Assembly (NCBI RefSeq): GCF_000004075.3
Contig: NC_026658.2
Span: 24,974,075 to 25,038,074, forward strand
Origin: Cucumis sativus
Taxonomy: Eukaryota > Streptophyta > Magnoliopsida > Cucurbitales > Cucurbitaceae
Length of the DNA: 64,000 nt
Reading direction: 5' to 3'
Under the pieces are notes generated by a model, which saw nothing but the letters and a program-made list of their open reading frames with translations, searched no databases and was not told where the DNA came from. The position numbers and the translations under genes were made by a program. Shown piece by piece: positions 24,016 through 38,236 of the stretch (position 1 is its first letter; every line of letters begins with the position of its first letter).

Positions 24016-26343
24016 TCAATGACAGTCACGGCTGAGACCAGGGCCACCGAAATAGAAGACGGGTTCGGTTGTATATGATTGTTGGTAATTATCAACAGAG
24101 TAACAAGAGGGTTCATCAGCCCAAGTTCCCACTCTGTCTGGATATTTCAATTGGAGAGAATAGTCCACAATTCTTGGTTCTTTGACAAAGCTAGCATACT
24201 CGTAAAGCCCACTTGCATAATCTCCACTTCCCATACCTGTCCCTGTGTGTGGCACTATCTTTATGTTTGAGCTAAACACTTCTCCACCCCATTCCACTAA
24301 TGTCGCACTATGGTCCAAGTACCCGAATAGTGTTGACGGCCAGTACCCCACTGGGTTCCCTTGAAACTTCAACCACCAATTGCCTGAATGTGGATCCTAC
24401 AATACATCAATTACCAATCTCAACAAAACCATAACTAAACATATGTCTTTAAAATATGTATAAGATGTGATTTTTTCTTTCTTTCTAGAATCTACAATTG
24501 GAACGGTCCAAAACAATCGATAATAATAAAGGTAATTTTATAAGACATAATTAATGTCTTTTTCTAAATTGTATAACCAACCTGAAAGATACCAATGGAG
24601 ATAGTGTATTGTTGTCCATTTGTGGAGGACAAAGGTTCAATGACTGCGCCAATTGCGACACTTGGGTTCGTTTGAACGAACCCACTACAAGTTAGATCAA
24701 AGCAGCCTGTGGTTTTGTAAGAGTCCACCTAATCCAATTTACAAAACTTTGTGATTACACATTCTTGATTAACCTCGGTTATTATATGTCAAATAAAAAG
24801 GAGAGAGGATACATAATTGATTAGCTTAATCTTACGGTCCAATAGAGACTTAATCGAGTTTTTGCATCTCCATATAACTTGGGATTTACCTGTACCAAGC
24901 AAATATAAATACTAAATACTTTTTACTTTGTTAATGTTAAATATTATTACGAGATTTTAATTGTAATTGTAATATAATATAAAACGAACCATCCAGCCTG
25001 CTTCTACACTTTCAAATTTCTCAGAAGGTCCATTTTTTAACCAAACTTTAGAAGCTGTGAAGTCATTAGGTAAATCAACTTTAGGGTTCCAAACATTGAT
25101 ATTTCCTGAAGCTCCAATGTAATTAACTCCCGTTGTGATCAAGATAGCTGTCTAATGATATCATATTTAACACAAAACAAAGAAGCAAATTAATCCATTA
25201 AATTATGAATCCATAATAAATGAATGAATGAACTTTCAATTATTTATAGATATACATACGGAACGATTGAATTCTTGGCCGAGTTTGGAATCTCCATAAG
25301 GAAATTTCTTGCCAAAGTGATGGAGAGAATTGGCTCTCAATAGGTCTTCTCTACCAACCCTCCGAATGGGAATTGTTCCTTTGGGACAACTCCCACTTTT
25401 TTGCCATGTTTGAAATGGATACAATCTCGATCCAAATGATTCATTTTGTGTACTCGACATCTTCAAATCTATGCTCAAATCAGGTTTCATCTACATTCAA
25501 TTTACAGTATTCATTTGAATAATCGATTCACTTCCATTTAAAATGGCAATGAAACATAAATTTTTATTTTTGAACTTTGAAGTTTGAAATTTTTATTTCT
25601 GTTTTTTTTTTTTAAAAAAAATAGAAACAATTATTAAACACATTCAAGTCTTTTGTTCTAAAAGAAGAAAGAACAGAAAACCAAGAACAAAGAACAAGAA
25701 ACAGGGAACGAGAACGTTACCAAAGGGCTCTATATGTCTACAAACTAATAAAGAATGTTAGGCAAATTTAGGTCACTCCCAATTAAATTTATATCCTATC
25801 TTAAATGTAAATAATTAAAGTTATATATATATACGGTATTGAGTGTTTACCTAATATAAACATTGTGGTTGTATGTTTGGAAGGTCAATTTTTTTTAGTT
25901 TAAATGATTTATAATTAAACATCAAGTTTATATGTAAAGAGGTATCAAAAGATATACAAAAAGAGAACCTGAATGGTATGGTTTTTAAGCAATGGATGGT
26001 CGAAAGCAGGTTGTTTGTAAACATCAACACATTCCATAATATCTCCATCTTCACTCTGCAAAATAATTACAAATCAACTAAAACAATCATTTATTTATTT
26101 ATTTATTTATTTCTACTAATACATAAAAATATTAAAAATAAAACAATATAACAAAATGATAAATATTATATTTACATAAATGGTTTTGATGGAAGGCTTA
26201 TTTAGAAGCTTCAACTTATTCTCAATCTGCAGCAAAGACAGATTCATCTCCACATTGGTTGCATTTACATTGACAATGGCAACACCAACAACCAAACCCA
26301 CCATTGCTAAAACCATCACTACTTCATCATTTCTCTTCCCCAT
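24016..26343 (-). CDS. Neprosin (DUF239) family secreted protein
   Basis: Seven coding exons on the minus strand, 26343-26176, 26055-25969, 25490-25260, 25151-24990, 24889-24836, 24728-24582 and 24396-24016, are all phase 0 and give 409 residues, usual for the family. Residues about 8-28 are a hydrophobic signal peptide ending near NVNA. About 35-150 is the neprosin activation (DUF4409) region, including VDVYKQPAFDHPLLKNH and GTIPIRR. The rest is the neprosin domain, with SKVWLKNGPSE, EAGWMVNPKLYGD, LYWT, GCFDLTC, WWLKFQ, GYWPSTLF and WGGE. E212 (EAGW) and E322 (WGGE) are the best conserved glutamates and probably match the catalytic pair of Nepenthes neprosin, a glutamic prolyl endopeptidase; the mapping is from memory. 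Activity of ordinary plant members is largely untested. It looks intact, with a TATA-like TATATATA about 90 bases upstream. Confidence 0.92.
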
Positions 26344-27308
26344 TTTTTAACCCAAACACACACAAAACCCAATTGAAAAGTTTCAAACTTGTTTTTTTTC
26401 CCCTTTGAAAAATAGAACAAAGAGTTCATATATATACATACACATGAATATTTCTCTGCCATGTAATCGAAAGCCATATATGCATAGAGTCCCTTGTGGA
26501 AGTTAAAAGTGAGTAAGGCTATGATAAAAACTAATTAATGGATAGACCATATATGGCTAAATAGGAAATGCCAGCAAAGTTTCTATTTGAGTGATTGGGA
26601 ATTTAAACTTGGTAACTCCTTTTATATATTATGTCTCTTTCTCTCATTTTTCTACCTTCTATCCTAATAAGTATTTATTATCCAATTGTGTTAGACTTTT
26701 TTTTTCTTTCTTGTTTTTGAGGAATATGAAATTAGTTTTATTTTTATTTAAAGAAAGATAAAATATCTTCCTTTATAAATATCTTTTAAAAAGAAGTTAA
26801 AAGATCTTTCTTAATTGTCTCGAAGATAAAATATGTTCCTTGTATTTAGGAATATTTTATTATAAATAAGTTCTTCCTTTTCGGCTCTCTAAAAAGTAAA
26901 AGTTCTCTTTAACATAAAATCCATTCTTCATAGTTGTTATTCAAAAGTTTATATCTTTGGTAAAAAATTCTTGATATCTTCTTTAGTGCTTTTAGTGTAT
27001 ACGAGATAAGAGATTTAAAAAAGATCTTGAAGATTTGATAAAGTCTTTAAATTGTGAAGCTTCTAGCAAGTTTTTGTGTGCAGATTACTGGATTTCTACA
27101 GTATGACAAATTATTGAGGGTCGTCAAGTGATTTAACAGAGTATCGAATTTGGCTGAGATAATTGTACTGCCCTAAATGAATTAAAGGAAACCTGAATTT
27201 ATTTTAAGTTACTTTGATAACTTATCAAATGCATTTTGAATCTCATTAATATTTCTTATCTGAACAAATAAGCTCCCTAGATGTAGGTCGTAGTTGAACC
27301 GAGTTATG

Positions 27309-27478
27309 GTGAGAAACAAAGTGGGTTTGAAGTTCAAAGAAGCTTGGGCCTATTAGAGCCCGATTGGTACAAGCTAGGTCAAATATAGTACATAATGGGC
27401 AACCACAATATTTGAATTTTGGGAAGAAAGCTACAACATCCTTTCATTCTTTGGTATCATTGCAATATATGTTGAAGT
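27309..27478. repeat. Diverged duplicate of the neprosin 3'-flank segment
   Basis: This segment aligns by eye with 23627-23775. Shared blocks include GAGAAACAAA, TTGGGCCT, ACCA...ATTYGARTTTTGGGAA, AAAGC.ACRACATC.TTT and TATCATTGC. Order is the same and identity is perhaps two thirds. In the intact unit this segment sits just 3' of the neprosin gene. Here it is followed not by a gene end but by unrelated sequence and plastid DNA. It is probably the remnant of a third duplication unit. Confidence 0.5.
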
Positions 27479-27644
27479 TGAACTAAAAATAAAAATAGGG
27501 AAATCGCATTGTATACACAAAATAAAAATTAAATTATGATTCCTCGGGAGTTTTTGTGAGTTGGTTGAGTTCGAGTACTTTTAGACTCAAACTAATTGTT
27601 CGAATTGTACATTTCTTTCATTCAAATAACTCTTGTTAAATAGC

Positions 27645-27718
27645 AAATCTAGTAGGAATTGAACCCTATGAATTCGCCAATTCTAAGTTGGACCCTTTAA
27701 CCATTCATCCATGGATGC
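27645..27718 (-). pseudogene. trnI-CAU: Plastid-derived trnI-CAU relic
   Basis: A 74-base segment matches the length of plastid tRNA-Ile(CAU). On the minus strand it starts GCATCCATGG, continues TGAATGGTTAAAG and keeps the T-arm GGTTCAATTCCTACT. The anticodon loop is changed (CTTAGAA where the plastid has CTCATAA) and the acceptor stem is mismatched, so it should not work as tRNA-Ile. Confidence 0.85.
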
Positions 27719-27818
27719 TTAGTGGGAATTCTCGTATATGGTGAATAACGAAATTCCAATTAAAATGAAATCTTCAGGATAAATCAATGCAATTTAGGAG
27801 GACGGATTTTAGAATGAA

Positions 27819-27942
27819 GAGAGATTAAGAATTCTCATTATTTCTTACATTCATGAACCCAATTCAATTCATTGGGATTTTTCATTCACTTTTTTTTTCT
27901 TTTTTTTTAATCAAGAATGTTTTATATGAATTTTTGACTCAC
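27819..27942 (+). pseudogene. ycf2: Plastid ycf2 5'-end fragment
   Basis: The segment matches the start region of plastid ycf2: AAGAATTCTCATTATTTC, then TTCATGAACCCAATTCAATTC, then AATGTTTTAT. The ATG region appears deleted between AGGAGGACG (about 27796-27804, the plastid spacer) and AGAGATTAAG. A T-rich expansion (about 27890-27910) interrupts the frame. It is non-functional. Confidence 0.8.
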
Positions 27943-27992
27943 GTCTTCCTCTCTTTGAAATAAGAGATACTTCTAGTTTTGTTATTGCTTAA

Positions 27993-28390
27993 GATAATTT
28001 AGTCTTCTCCATATTACTATATCTCCAGAGTCAATAATATTATATGAGAAATTACTGAACTCAATCACTTGTTGTCGTTACTCTTTAATTTACTGTTGAG
28101 ATCTATCATGTGAAGGTACTCAAATTGGATCAGTGATCGATCTCTAGGTTTCATCGTAAACCTAATTGGTTATTTCCAATTATGTAAATCAATATTTCAA
28201 ACTGCACTCAAAGGTAAGACATTTCCAATTTTTAATTTTTTATAGGAACTTCGGTACAAAAAACAATGGTATCTCTAATTAGAGCTCCTCTGAGATGTAA
28301 AATATATATTTTCTCACCATTCCATAGTGTATGAGACAAATGTATGCATTTTGATTATGATCGTATTCTATAATTACCATTCTACTATGT
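27993..28390 (-). pseudogene. rpl2: Plastid rpl2 fragment, exon 1 end plus group II intron start
   Basis: On the minus strand 28390-28208 matches the end of rpl2 exon 1 ([13 protein letters not shown], then GDTIV.GTEVPI in plastid versions). The exon/intron border falls at 28208/28207, where the intron begins GTGCAGTTTG, a group II 5' end. From 28207 to about 27993 the intron continues, including ACCTAGAGATCGATCACTGA and AATATGGAGAAGACTAAATT. It is mutated and lacks the rest of the gene. Confidence 0.8.
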
Positions 28391-28399
28391 TTCTTTAAA

Positions 28400-30640
28400 A
28401 ATATTGTTTTCATGCTTTAAAATAACTTAAGAATATATGGAGAAATGAGACAAACAAATGAGCTAAATTTAAAATTTTCTAACCATTTATAAAATGTCAT
28501 ATTGAACAACTCTCTAAAATTTAAAATAATTTCGAAAATGAATGTATGAAAAGCCTATAAAATTATTTTAAAATTTTAAAATTATTAGAAGGGAATCAAT
28601 ATGGATTAAAAAATAAAAAGAAACGATAAGATGATGCTAAATTTTTTCTAAGATAAAATATGAATATTATTTACAATTTCCGCTTCTATTACTAATACAA
28701 ATAGACTTTATTGTTAATAGAAGTTTATAACGTTCAAAAAAGTAAGATATGGTCTATCATTAGTAGATTTTGTTATATTTTTTTAATTCATTAAAATGTT
28801 GTAATACAATAAAATGGTGGATTAACCTAAAAGTAGTATTAATTTCATTTACTCAGTTGTTTAACGGTTAAAAAATAATTGAATTTTCTTTAAACAAAAG
28901 AAGGAAAATAACAAGTTATTCAATTTTTAACTTTATAATAATCAAATTGTTGTGAAAACCGAGTACAAAAATGAGAAAATCTAATATTAAAATAATAAAT
29001 AAATGATAAAATAAAGAAATAAGAAAATTAAAACTTCTCCACCTTCTTCAACTAATTTAGAAACGGTAGCATCTTACAATTCCATCATATTCTACTTTTT
29101 ATAAGCAATTTGACAAACATGAGATAAATTACATGACCACTATTGATAGAAAGACATGTGACTATTGTCATTCAACACAACATCGACTTAATAGTATTTG
29201 TAATATAAATGTTATCGTAATATTACTAATGTATGGGAGAGTAGAATTGAGAGTATATGGACTTATAAGTAAAAAGAAAACGTATGAGTGTCAATTTAAT
29301 GTTTCACAATAATAATTAAATATAGTTTGCAAAATCATCCAATAATTTATTTCAAAAGAAAAGTCAACCAATAATCATATGTATATAAATAAAACAAATA
29401 ACCATTAGATTAGAGCTTGCATAAATAACATTTAAGTCGAGAAGAATAATAATAATAAATTATCAAAATAGAATATTGGATAATTATTTACCCTTCGTAA
29501 AAAAGAATATAATTAATTTTCTCTTTTACTAAAACCGAAATAATTTGTTAATTGTTTTTATGTTTGGAAAAACACTATATATATATATATTTTAAAATAT
29601 TGATGGTGCTATATATATTTTAAAATATTGATGTACATTTATTAATTATCCTAAAATAAGTTTTTTTTTAAGAAAATAACAAAGTAAAAACTAACTATTT
29701 ACCTTGGGGAAAAAATCAATCAAGACAAAAGTTTATCATATTTTTTTCTATGAAATGTAGATATTTTATTCATTTCACATTAAAAATCGTATAAAACAAA
29801 TTAGTTGTAAGGTTGAATACTTTACCTTATTTGATTTCTTTCGTGTGGTTGTTATTGACATTTTAAAATGATAGTATTGAATGACTCATTTATTTCAATA
29901 TGAATGATTCATTTATTGTAGTGTACTATATGCCAAATTAGAAAAAAAAAATCCATAAGTTATACAATGGTTTTCTTTTTCCAAAAACAAAAAAGATGAA
30001 AATAAAATGTATTTTGATGCAATAAGTTGACTGATTGCCATTTAAACCTTCCTTGAATGCTTAATTATACATTGAACTAACTCTTTTTGATGTACTAATG
30101 GTTGCCAAAATCATTAATTAAACAAACTTTATTGGAAAAAGAAAACTTCCAATTTTATACTCTAAATTTTGAAGTTTGATTAATTAAATTCTTAAATTCT
30201 TCTAAAAAGTTAAAATCCTAATTAATAAATGTATCGAAATATTATAAATTTTGATACTCGTTAATTTATAATAATTTTATTTTCGTTTCATTTAAAATTA
30301 AATCTAACTCATTTAAATAAATTTATAGGAATCAAAATTTTCAAAATTTTAAATTTTATTAATGATAAAAATCTAAAATTTTGATATATGCTATTTGTCA
30401 AATTTGCTATTTTTGATCATTTTCGAGTTAAGCAGGATATAGAAATATGAATTTAGATTTATGAATTTATTGAAGCAATGCAAAAGGTAGATGTTAATAA
30501 AGTTTAATAAGTGAATGAAAATAAATATGTATAAGATGAGAAAGATTTGAAGGCGTAGAGAATTCATATTTGATTGGGCGAAGAAAGCAAAGGAAATGGT
30601 AAAAGTAAGCAAAGAGAGAATAAATTTTTAAAAGTAAAGT
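28400..30640. other. AT-rich intergenic region, no gene recognised
   Basis: Very AT-rich with short simple repeats. A TATATA run (about 29576-29592) is followed by two copies of TATATATTTTAAAATATTGATG at about 29583 and 29610. No coding signal is seen. Confidence 0.65.
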
Positions 30641-30772
30641 GAAAGAGTGTGGAGTTTGTTTTGATTTTGATTTTGTTTCGTGTTGGGAACAAGAGTTCGA
30701 TTCAAAAGCAAACTGAGAGCCGTAGTCGTAACTGACATTCGCCATTCTTCCCAATCTGAGTGGCCGCAGATT

Positions 30773-31148
30773 ATGGAAACCAAAAACATTCTTCAAATTC
30801 CTCAGATCAAATTTCTTGTTTCTTCATTCTCTCAACCATTTCATTCCTTCCTCTCACTCTCGTAAACATCCACTTCCAACTCCTTTACACTCTTCTTCTT
30901 CTTCTTCATCGATTCACCGCCAAATTCTTCAACTGGTTCTTTTTCAAAATGGGGTCTTCTTCAAAACCCACCATGCAAAACTTTTCCTTTTGCTTCTCTC
31001 CATGTTTTCTTTAACTTCATCAATATCTTTTCAGTTTTTTCCGAGATTCCAACATTTCAGCCATTTCCCGCTTTCATCGCCTCCTTCAGATGAAAATCAG
31101 GATTTCTGGTGGTTTGTTCGTTGGAACAAAACCCGATCACCGGAATAG
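30773..31148 (+). promoter_or_regulatory. Leader of the GT14 gene with upstream ORFs
   Basis: The CT-rich leader before the GT14 start contains at least three upstream ORFs. One of 30 codons is at 30773-30865, one of 21 codons (MGSSSKPTMQNF...) at 30949-31014, and one of 48 codons (MFSLTSSISFQF...) at 31002-31148. All end before the main ATG at 31223. Which of them lie in the mRNA depends on the start site. If transcribed, they should lower translation of the main ORF. Confidence 0.4.
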
Positions 31149-31222
31149 ATTTGAAGGGTAGCGATACTCTTAGATTTTGGCTTACCCAGAAAGGGGTTGT
31201 TTTGTTTCGATTTTAATTGAAG

Positions 31223-33064
31223 ATGCAATCGAAAGTTCTGCCTCTGGAAGAAGGGAAAGACCATGTACCTTTAAACCGGACCAACCAAGCTAGGCCGTTG
31301 CCCCTTAGGTTACTTCAGTTATTCGTGTTGTTTTTGGTTCTTTGTGTTGCGTTCTCAGTTGTTAGTTTGTATACGATCCGTCGTTTTGGGGTTGACAGTG
31401 CTCTGATGACGGTTAAGTCCAATTTCCTTCCTTGTTTGGAGGAATTCAATATTAGTTTGAGTGAGTGGATTAAGCCTTCGGTGAATTTGATGCATTCAAT
31501 GACGGATGAGGAGTTGTTTTGGAGAGCATCGTTTTCACCTCAGATTAAGAATTACCCTTTTGAAAGGGTTCCCAAAATTGCTTTTATGTTCTTGACTAAA
31601 GGTCCATTGCCGTTTGCCCCACTTTGGGAGAGATTTCTGAGAGGACATCATGCCCTCTTTTCAATTTACATTCACTCTCTGCCATCATTCAAACCCAATT
31701 TCTCTCACGCTTCTGTGTTTCATGGGAGACAAATTCCTAGCCAGGTACGTTTTGGTTTCTTTCTGTTGTACATTAGTACCACCAATGAAGTAATTTGGTT
31801 TTGCTTTCGTCAATCATTGCTTTATAAGCTCTTTTGAGAATCAGTTTGTTGTTCCACATTGTTCCTTGAACTACTGATGGTTTTGTTCCCTTATGAAATT
31901 AGTTGAAACTAGTTCTATTCCCTTGTTTCTAACATGTTAAAAATGGTCTGAATGATGCTTGAATGGGCTTGTGATTTACATTAGAATGGTAAAGCGGATT
32001 ATGAGTAAACCATAATATTTGCTTATTGGCTTGAACAAGAGGAGTGTTGAGACTTGTCTTAACATATGGTATTAACAGGTTTCACATTCAATAGGAAAAG
32101 TCATTTTGAATGTGATGGGCACCTTTGAAATTTCTATGTTCAACTCTAGGACTTTTATTATGCTAAAATGTTTTCTCTCCTTAATTGGTCGACTAAAATA
32201 TTTGGAACTTGTCTGTGTTCTCTCTCTCTCTCTCTCTTCACATTATGATAAACAGAGTATGTTAACCATGATCAAACATTAATAACTTTGGTCCATGTGC
32301 TGGCCATGGTCATTTTATTGATTTTTAATTTGTGTTAATCCTCAATTGTAGTTTACCCATCAAGCTTTTTGATGTTATACATTTGGGAATGTTATGATGA
32401 ATATCTGTTGATTCTATTTTGGCAGGTTGCAGAATGGGGAAGAATGAGTATATGTGATGCAGAGAAAAGACTCCTAGCCAATGCGCTGCTCGACATCAAC
32501 AACGAATGGTTCATTCTCCTCTCGGAATCATGCATTCCTCTCTTCAATTTCAGTGTGATATACAAATACCTAAAGGAATCCAAATATAGCTTTGTTGGTT
32601 CATTCGACGACCTTGGACCTTACGGGAGAGGACGATATAGGGATGCCATGGCACCAGAGGTAAACATCACAGAATGGCGAAAAGGTTCCCAATGGTTTGA
32701 AGTAAACCGTAAACTTGCAATCAGCATAGTACAAGACACCAAATTTTATAAAAAATTCGAACAATTCTGTCGACCGCCATGCTATGTCGACGAGCATTAT
32801 TTCCCAACAATGCTCACAATAGAAGCAGGAGACGTTATAGCCAACAGAAGCCTCACATGGGTGGATTGGTCAAGAGGAGGCCCTCACCCCGCAACATTTG
32901 GACGACGGGACATTACAGAAGAGTTGTTAGCAAGAATAGTAAACGGTCAGAACTGCAGTTACAACAATGGCACCTCCTCCATTTGCTCTCTATTTGCAAG
33001 AAAATTCGCACCGAGTTCGTTGCGGCCTTTGTTACGTTTAGCATTGGATGTGTTTGGATATTGA
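31223..33064 (+). CDS. GT14 (DUF266, core-2/I-branching type) glycosyltransferase
   Basis: Two coding exons, 31223-31744 and 32426-33064 (donor CCAG|GTACG, acceptor TTGGCAG|GTTGC), give 386 residues. It is a type II Golgi membrane protein: a short cytosolic tail, then a membrane anchor at about residues 29-50 (LLQLFVLFLVLCVAFSVVSL). The Branch domain follows (PF02485), with IAFMFLTKGPLPFAPLWERF, DAEKRLLANALLDINNEWFI, LLSESCIPLFNF, FDDLGPYGRGRY, WRKGSQWFEVNR, CYVDEHYFPTML and LTWVDWSRGGPHPATFG. Plant members include DUF266/BC10 proteins tied to cell-wall and arabinogalactan sugars, but this member's acceptor is not known. The first ATG in the frame was chosen; the intron contains a TC microsatellite (about 32219-32238). 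Confidence 0.93.
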
Positions 33065-33099
33065 AGAACACAATTTGGTTAAATGGTCAGAATAGAGAA

Positions 33100-34740
33100 A
33101 GAGGGCAGGAGAGGTTAGTAGAGTTGTAATCAATTACAGTACACAAATAGGCAAACACATAACACTAATTCTTTTAGAGTAACTCCAACAAAAAACAATA
33201 CAAAAGAAGAAAATACATGTAATATCTATCATTGCAGAGTGGGTTTTGTTTTGAATGAACAAAAGATGCTTTGCAGTGAAGAAATGGAATAATGAAATGA
33301 TGTTACTCTAAAAGAGAAGAAAGTGATGGTGGAAATGAATGAATGAATGTGGACCTTATACTGGTTAGTATATTTTTTTTGAAGTGGAAGAGCACATGAA
33401 AAGTACTTTTAAAAAAAGAAAAAGGGTCACGCTTGGTTGTTGTGTTATGTGTACATTCCAAACCCACAACCCTCCAAATGCATACGATATAGATAGATAG
33501 ATATCTAGAGAAACCAAAACGTGATTTTTTTATAAAAGGAATTAAGCAGAGCTTTGGTTGCTTATCAAAAGAAAGGAATGAATTCTATTTCAACTTCTTT
33601 TATTAATAATAAATCATAACTTTTCTCCAATATGGAAATGGAAGATTTAATATCATTTTTCTCAACATCATTTGTGGTACTTAACCGATATTTAGTTTAA
33701 CTACACCCACTCGCAAATATAACAAAATCTAATAAACCACGAGAGTATTAGAAGTTTATTATTAATAGAATTTGTTATATTTACAACTTTTTAAAAACGT
33801 TTCTATATACTTAATTATTTAAAATTTAATTGCTATATTTACAACTATGGAGTATTTATATTGTCTGGGAGAATGTTGTGGTGTGATATGTTAACCAAAA
33901 TTATAGTTTGAAATGGTGAAGGACATTTGAGGGCATCATGTGGAGCATCAAAGAAGGCCCATAGCAAAGCATTGAAACCTTATGGGCCGAAAATATGATA
34001 ATAGTGAGGGCCATATAGTAAGGGGACACATCTAGGGAGGTCCCTCCCCTAATTTAATACTTGTATGATTTTTCCCATTAATAAATAGTAATTGAAAATG
34101 GGTAAAATAATATTAAAGTAATGAAAAAAAGGGCAATAAAATATATTAAAAGAAATAAGCACAAAACAGAGAAGCAATAAAAAAGGAGTAATAATTCATA
34201 GTGTTGGAAAATTTTGGAAACCAAAATACCAAATCGACTCAACAACACCCTCTTACCTAATTGCAACCCAAAGCAAGTTTGTGAGTTCCCATCACGATTA
34301 TCAAACACACAAAATAACACCATCTTCAAAATAGAATACAAAAACTTTCAAAGACGAAGAAGATTGAATGGTTACTCAAAAGAGAAAGAAAGAAAGGAAG
34401 GAAGGAAGGAAGGAAGAATGTGTCTCTATCAAGTTAGTGTTGCTTGTCTATTCCACGAAGAATGTGTTTGTTTTTCTTAATGTCTTCGTTCTGTTATTTA
34501 GAAAACTAACAATGCTTATTTGATAAGCAATAAACTTCTTTACAAATCCATAAACAATGCATGACTTTGTTTATAGGAAAGATAAAAGATGTATTTTCCA
34601 TCCACTTTTAATAAACCATCCCTACACTTTTTCTCAACGGGATAGAGAAAACTTTGGAGGAAAAATAATAAGCAAAGAATAGCATAGTCCAACTATGGAG
34701 GACCATATTCCACCAAGGTTTTGAATTAGCATGAAAAACT
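33100..34740. other. 3' flank of GT14 gene and intergenic sequence
   Basis: Contains the 3' UTR of the GT14 gene and AT-rich spacer. A patch with GGCCCAT and ATGGGCC motifs (33955-34015) resembles a housekeeping promoter but has no gene beside it. A GGAA-type microsatellite lies at 34383-34417. No coding sequence is supported. Confidence 0.5.
34383..34417. repeat. (GAAA/GGAA)n microsatellite
   Basis: GAAAGAAAGAAAGGAAGGAA and further GGAA units form a short purine tract. Confidence 0.8.
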
Positions 34741-34747
34741 AAATTAT

Positions 34748-35090
34748 CACGGTAACAAAAATGCATGATTTACGACGACAGTTATTTTATGTCGTAAATA
34801 AAATTCATGACAATTATCTACAGTCATAGTATCGCATGTTGTGAAAAGTCCTTTTATGATAGTTTTAAAAAATTGTCACAATACGCATTTTCATGACAGA
34901 AAATAAATATCATTATTTAATATTTTATGACAACAAATAACTGTTATTATTTGCATATTGACGACAGTTACAAAAATGTCACAAATTCGTATATTTTGAC
35001 ATTTTTTTCTGTCAATCGTGACAGTTTTTATAAAAGTAAATGTCATTATTTTGATATTGACGACAGTTACAAAATGTCACGAATTCTTAA
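34748..35090 (+). mobile_element. CACTA-like DNA transposon end (remnant)
   Basis: The segment starts CACGGTAACAAAAATGCATG, like a degenerate CACTA...AAAAA terminus. It is packed with the subterminal motif GACGACAGTTA/TGTCAYRA typical of plant CACTA (En/Spm) elements. It has an 8-bp inverted pair TTTACGAC (34769-34776) / GTCGTAAA (34791-34798). A 33-34 bp direct repeat, ATATTGACGACAGTTACAAA and following bases, lies at 34955-34988 and 35054-35086. I could not find the other terminus or a transposase, so this is an end fragment or an internally deleted element. Family assignment is by motif memory. Confidence 0.5.
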
Positions 35091-35099
35091 ATTATGAAA

Positions 35100-37900
<2,801 letters not shown>

Positions 37901-38104
37901 TCACACCGCCTCCCCTTTCAAACTTTCAAACTTTCAAACGACGACGTTAGAGTAGCGGAAACCCCAAGCCCCAAATTTGTGGTGGAATTTTGGACGGTGG
38001 GTGATCCACCCATCTAACCAAAATGAGCTGTCTCTCACCCAATGGCCAGCTTTGTAATTCCGCCATCTCCTCCACTCCTTTCTTTCTCTCCTCTCTCTCT
38101 CTAT

Positions 38105-38112
38105 TATATAAA
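38105..38112 (+). promoter_or_regulatory. TATA box of the AG-peptide gene
   Basis: TATATAAA lies 125 bases before the ATG. It is preceded by a CT-rich tract (38060-38100) and followed by a pyrimidine-rich leader with (CTTT)n at about 38175-38195. Confidence 0.6.
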
Positions 38113-38236
38113 CACTCCCACCTTTCTCTTTCTCCGCTGCCAAACCTTCCATTCCTTTTTCTCACTTACTATTCTTTCTTTCTTTCTTTCTTTCAAAACC
38201 CTACTTTCTTCTCTCTCTTTTTTTTGGAAGCTACCA

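Larger units (their letters stand above)
27645..28390. other. Nuclear plastid DNA insertion (NUPT), rearranged
   Basis: Two pieces of the plastid inverted repeat lie together. The first is trnI-CAU (minus), its spacer and the 5' part of ycf2 (plus). The second is the rpl2 group II intron start and exon 1 end (minus). In a standard plastid genome the order is rpl2-rpl23-trnI-ycf2. Here rpl2 follows ycf2 and rpl23 is missing, so fragments were reordered on integration or afterwards. Divergence and indels suggest an old insertion. Recognition is from memory of conserved plastid sequences. Confidence 0.85.

Noticed and set aside
26690-27180. AT-rich segment with an A/T pattern like a copia LTR
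   Set aside because: No second copy, no terminal TG...CA pair that I could define and no duplication. Left unassigned.
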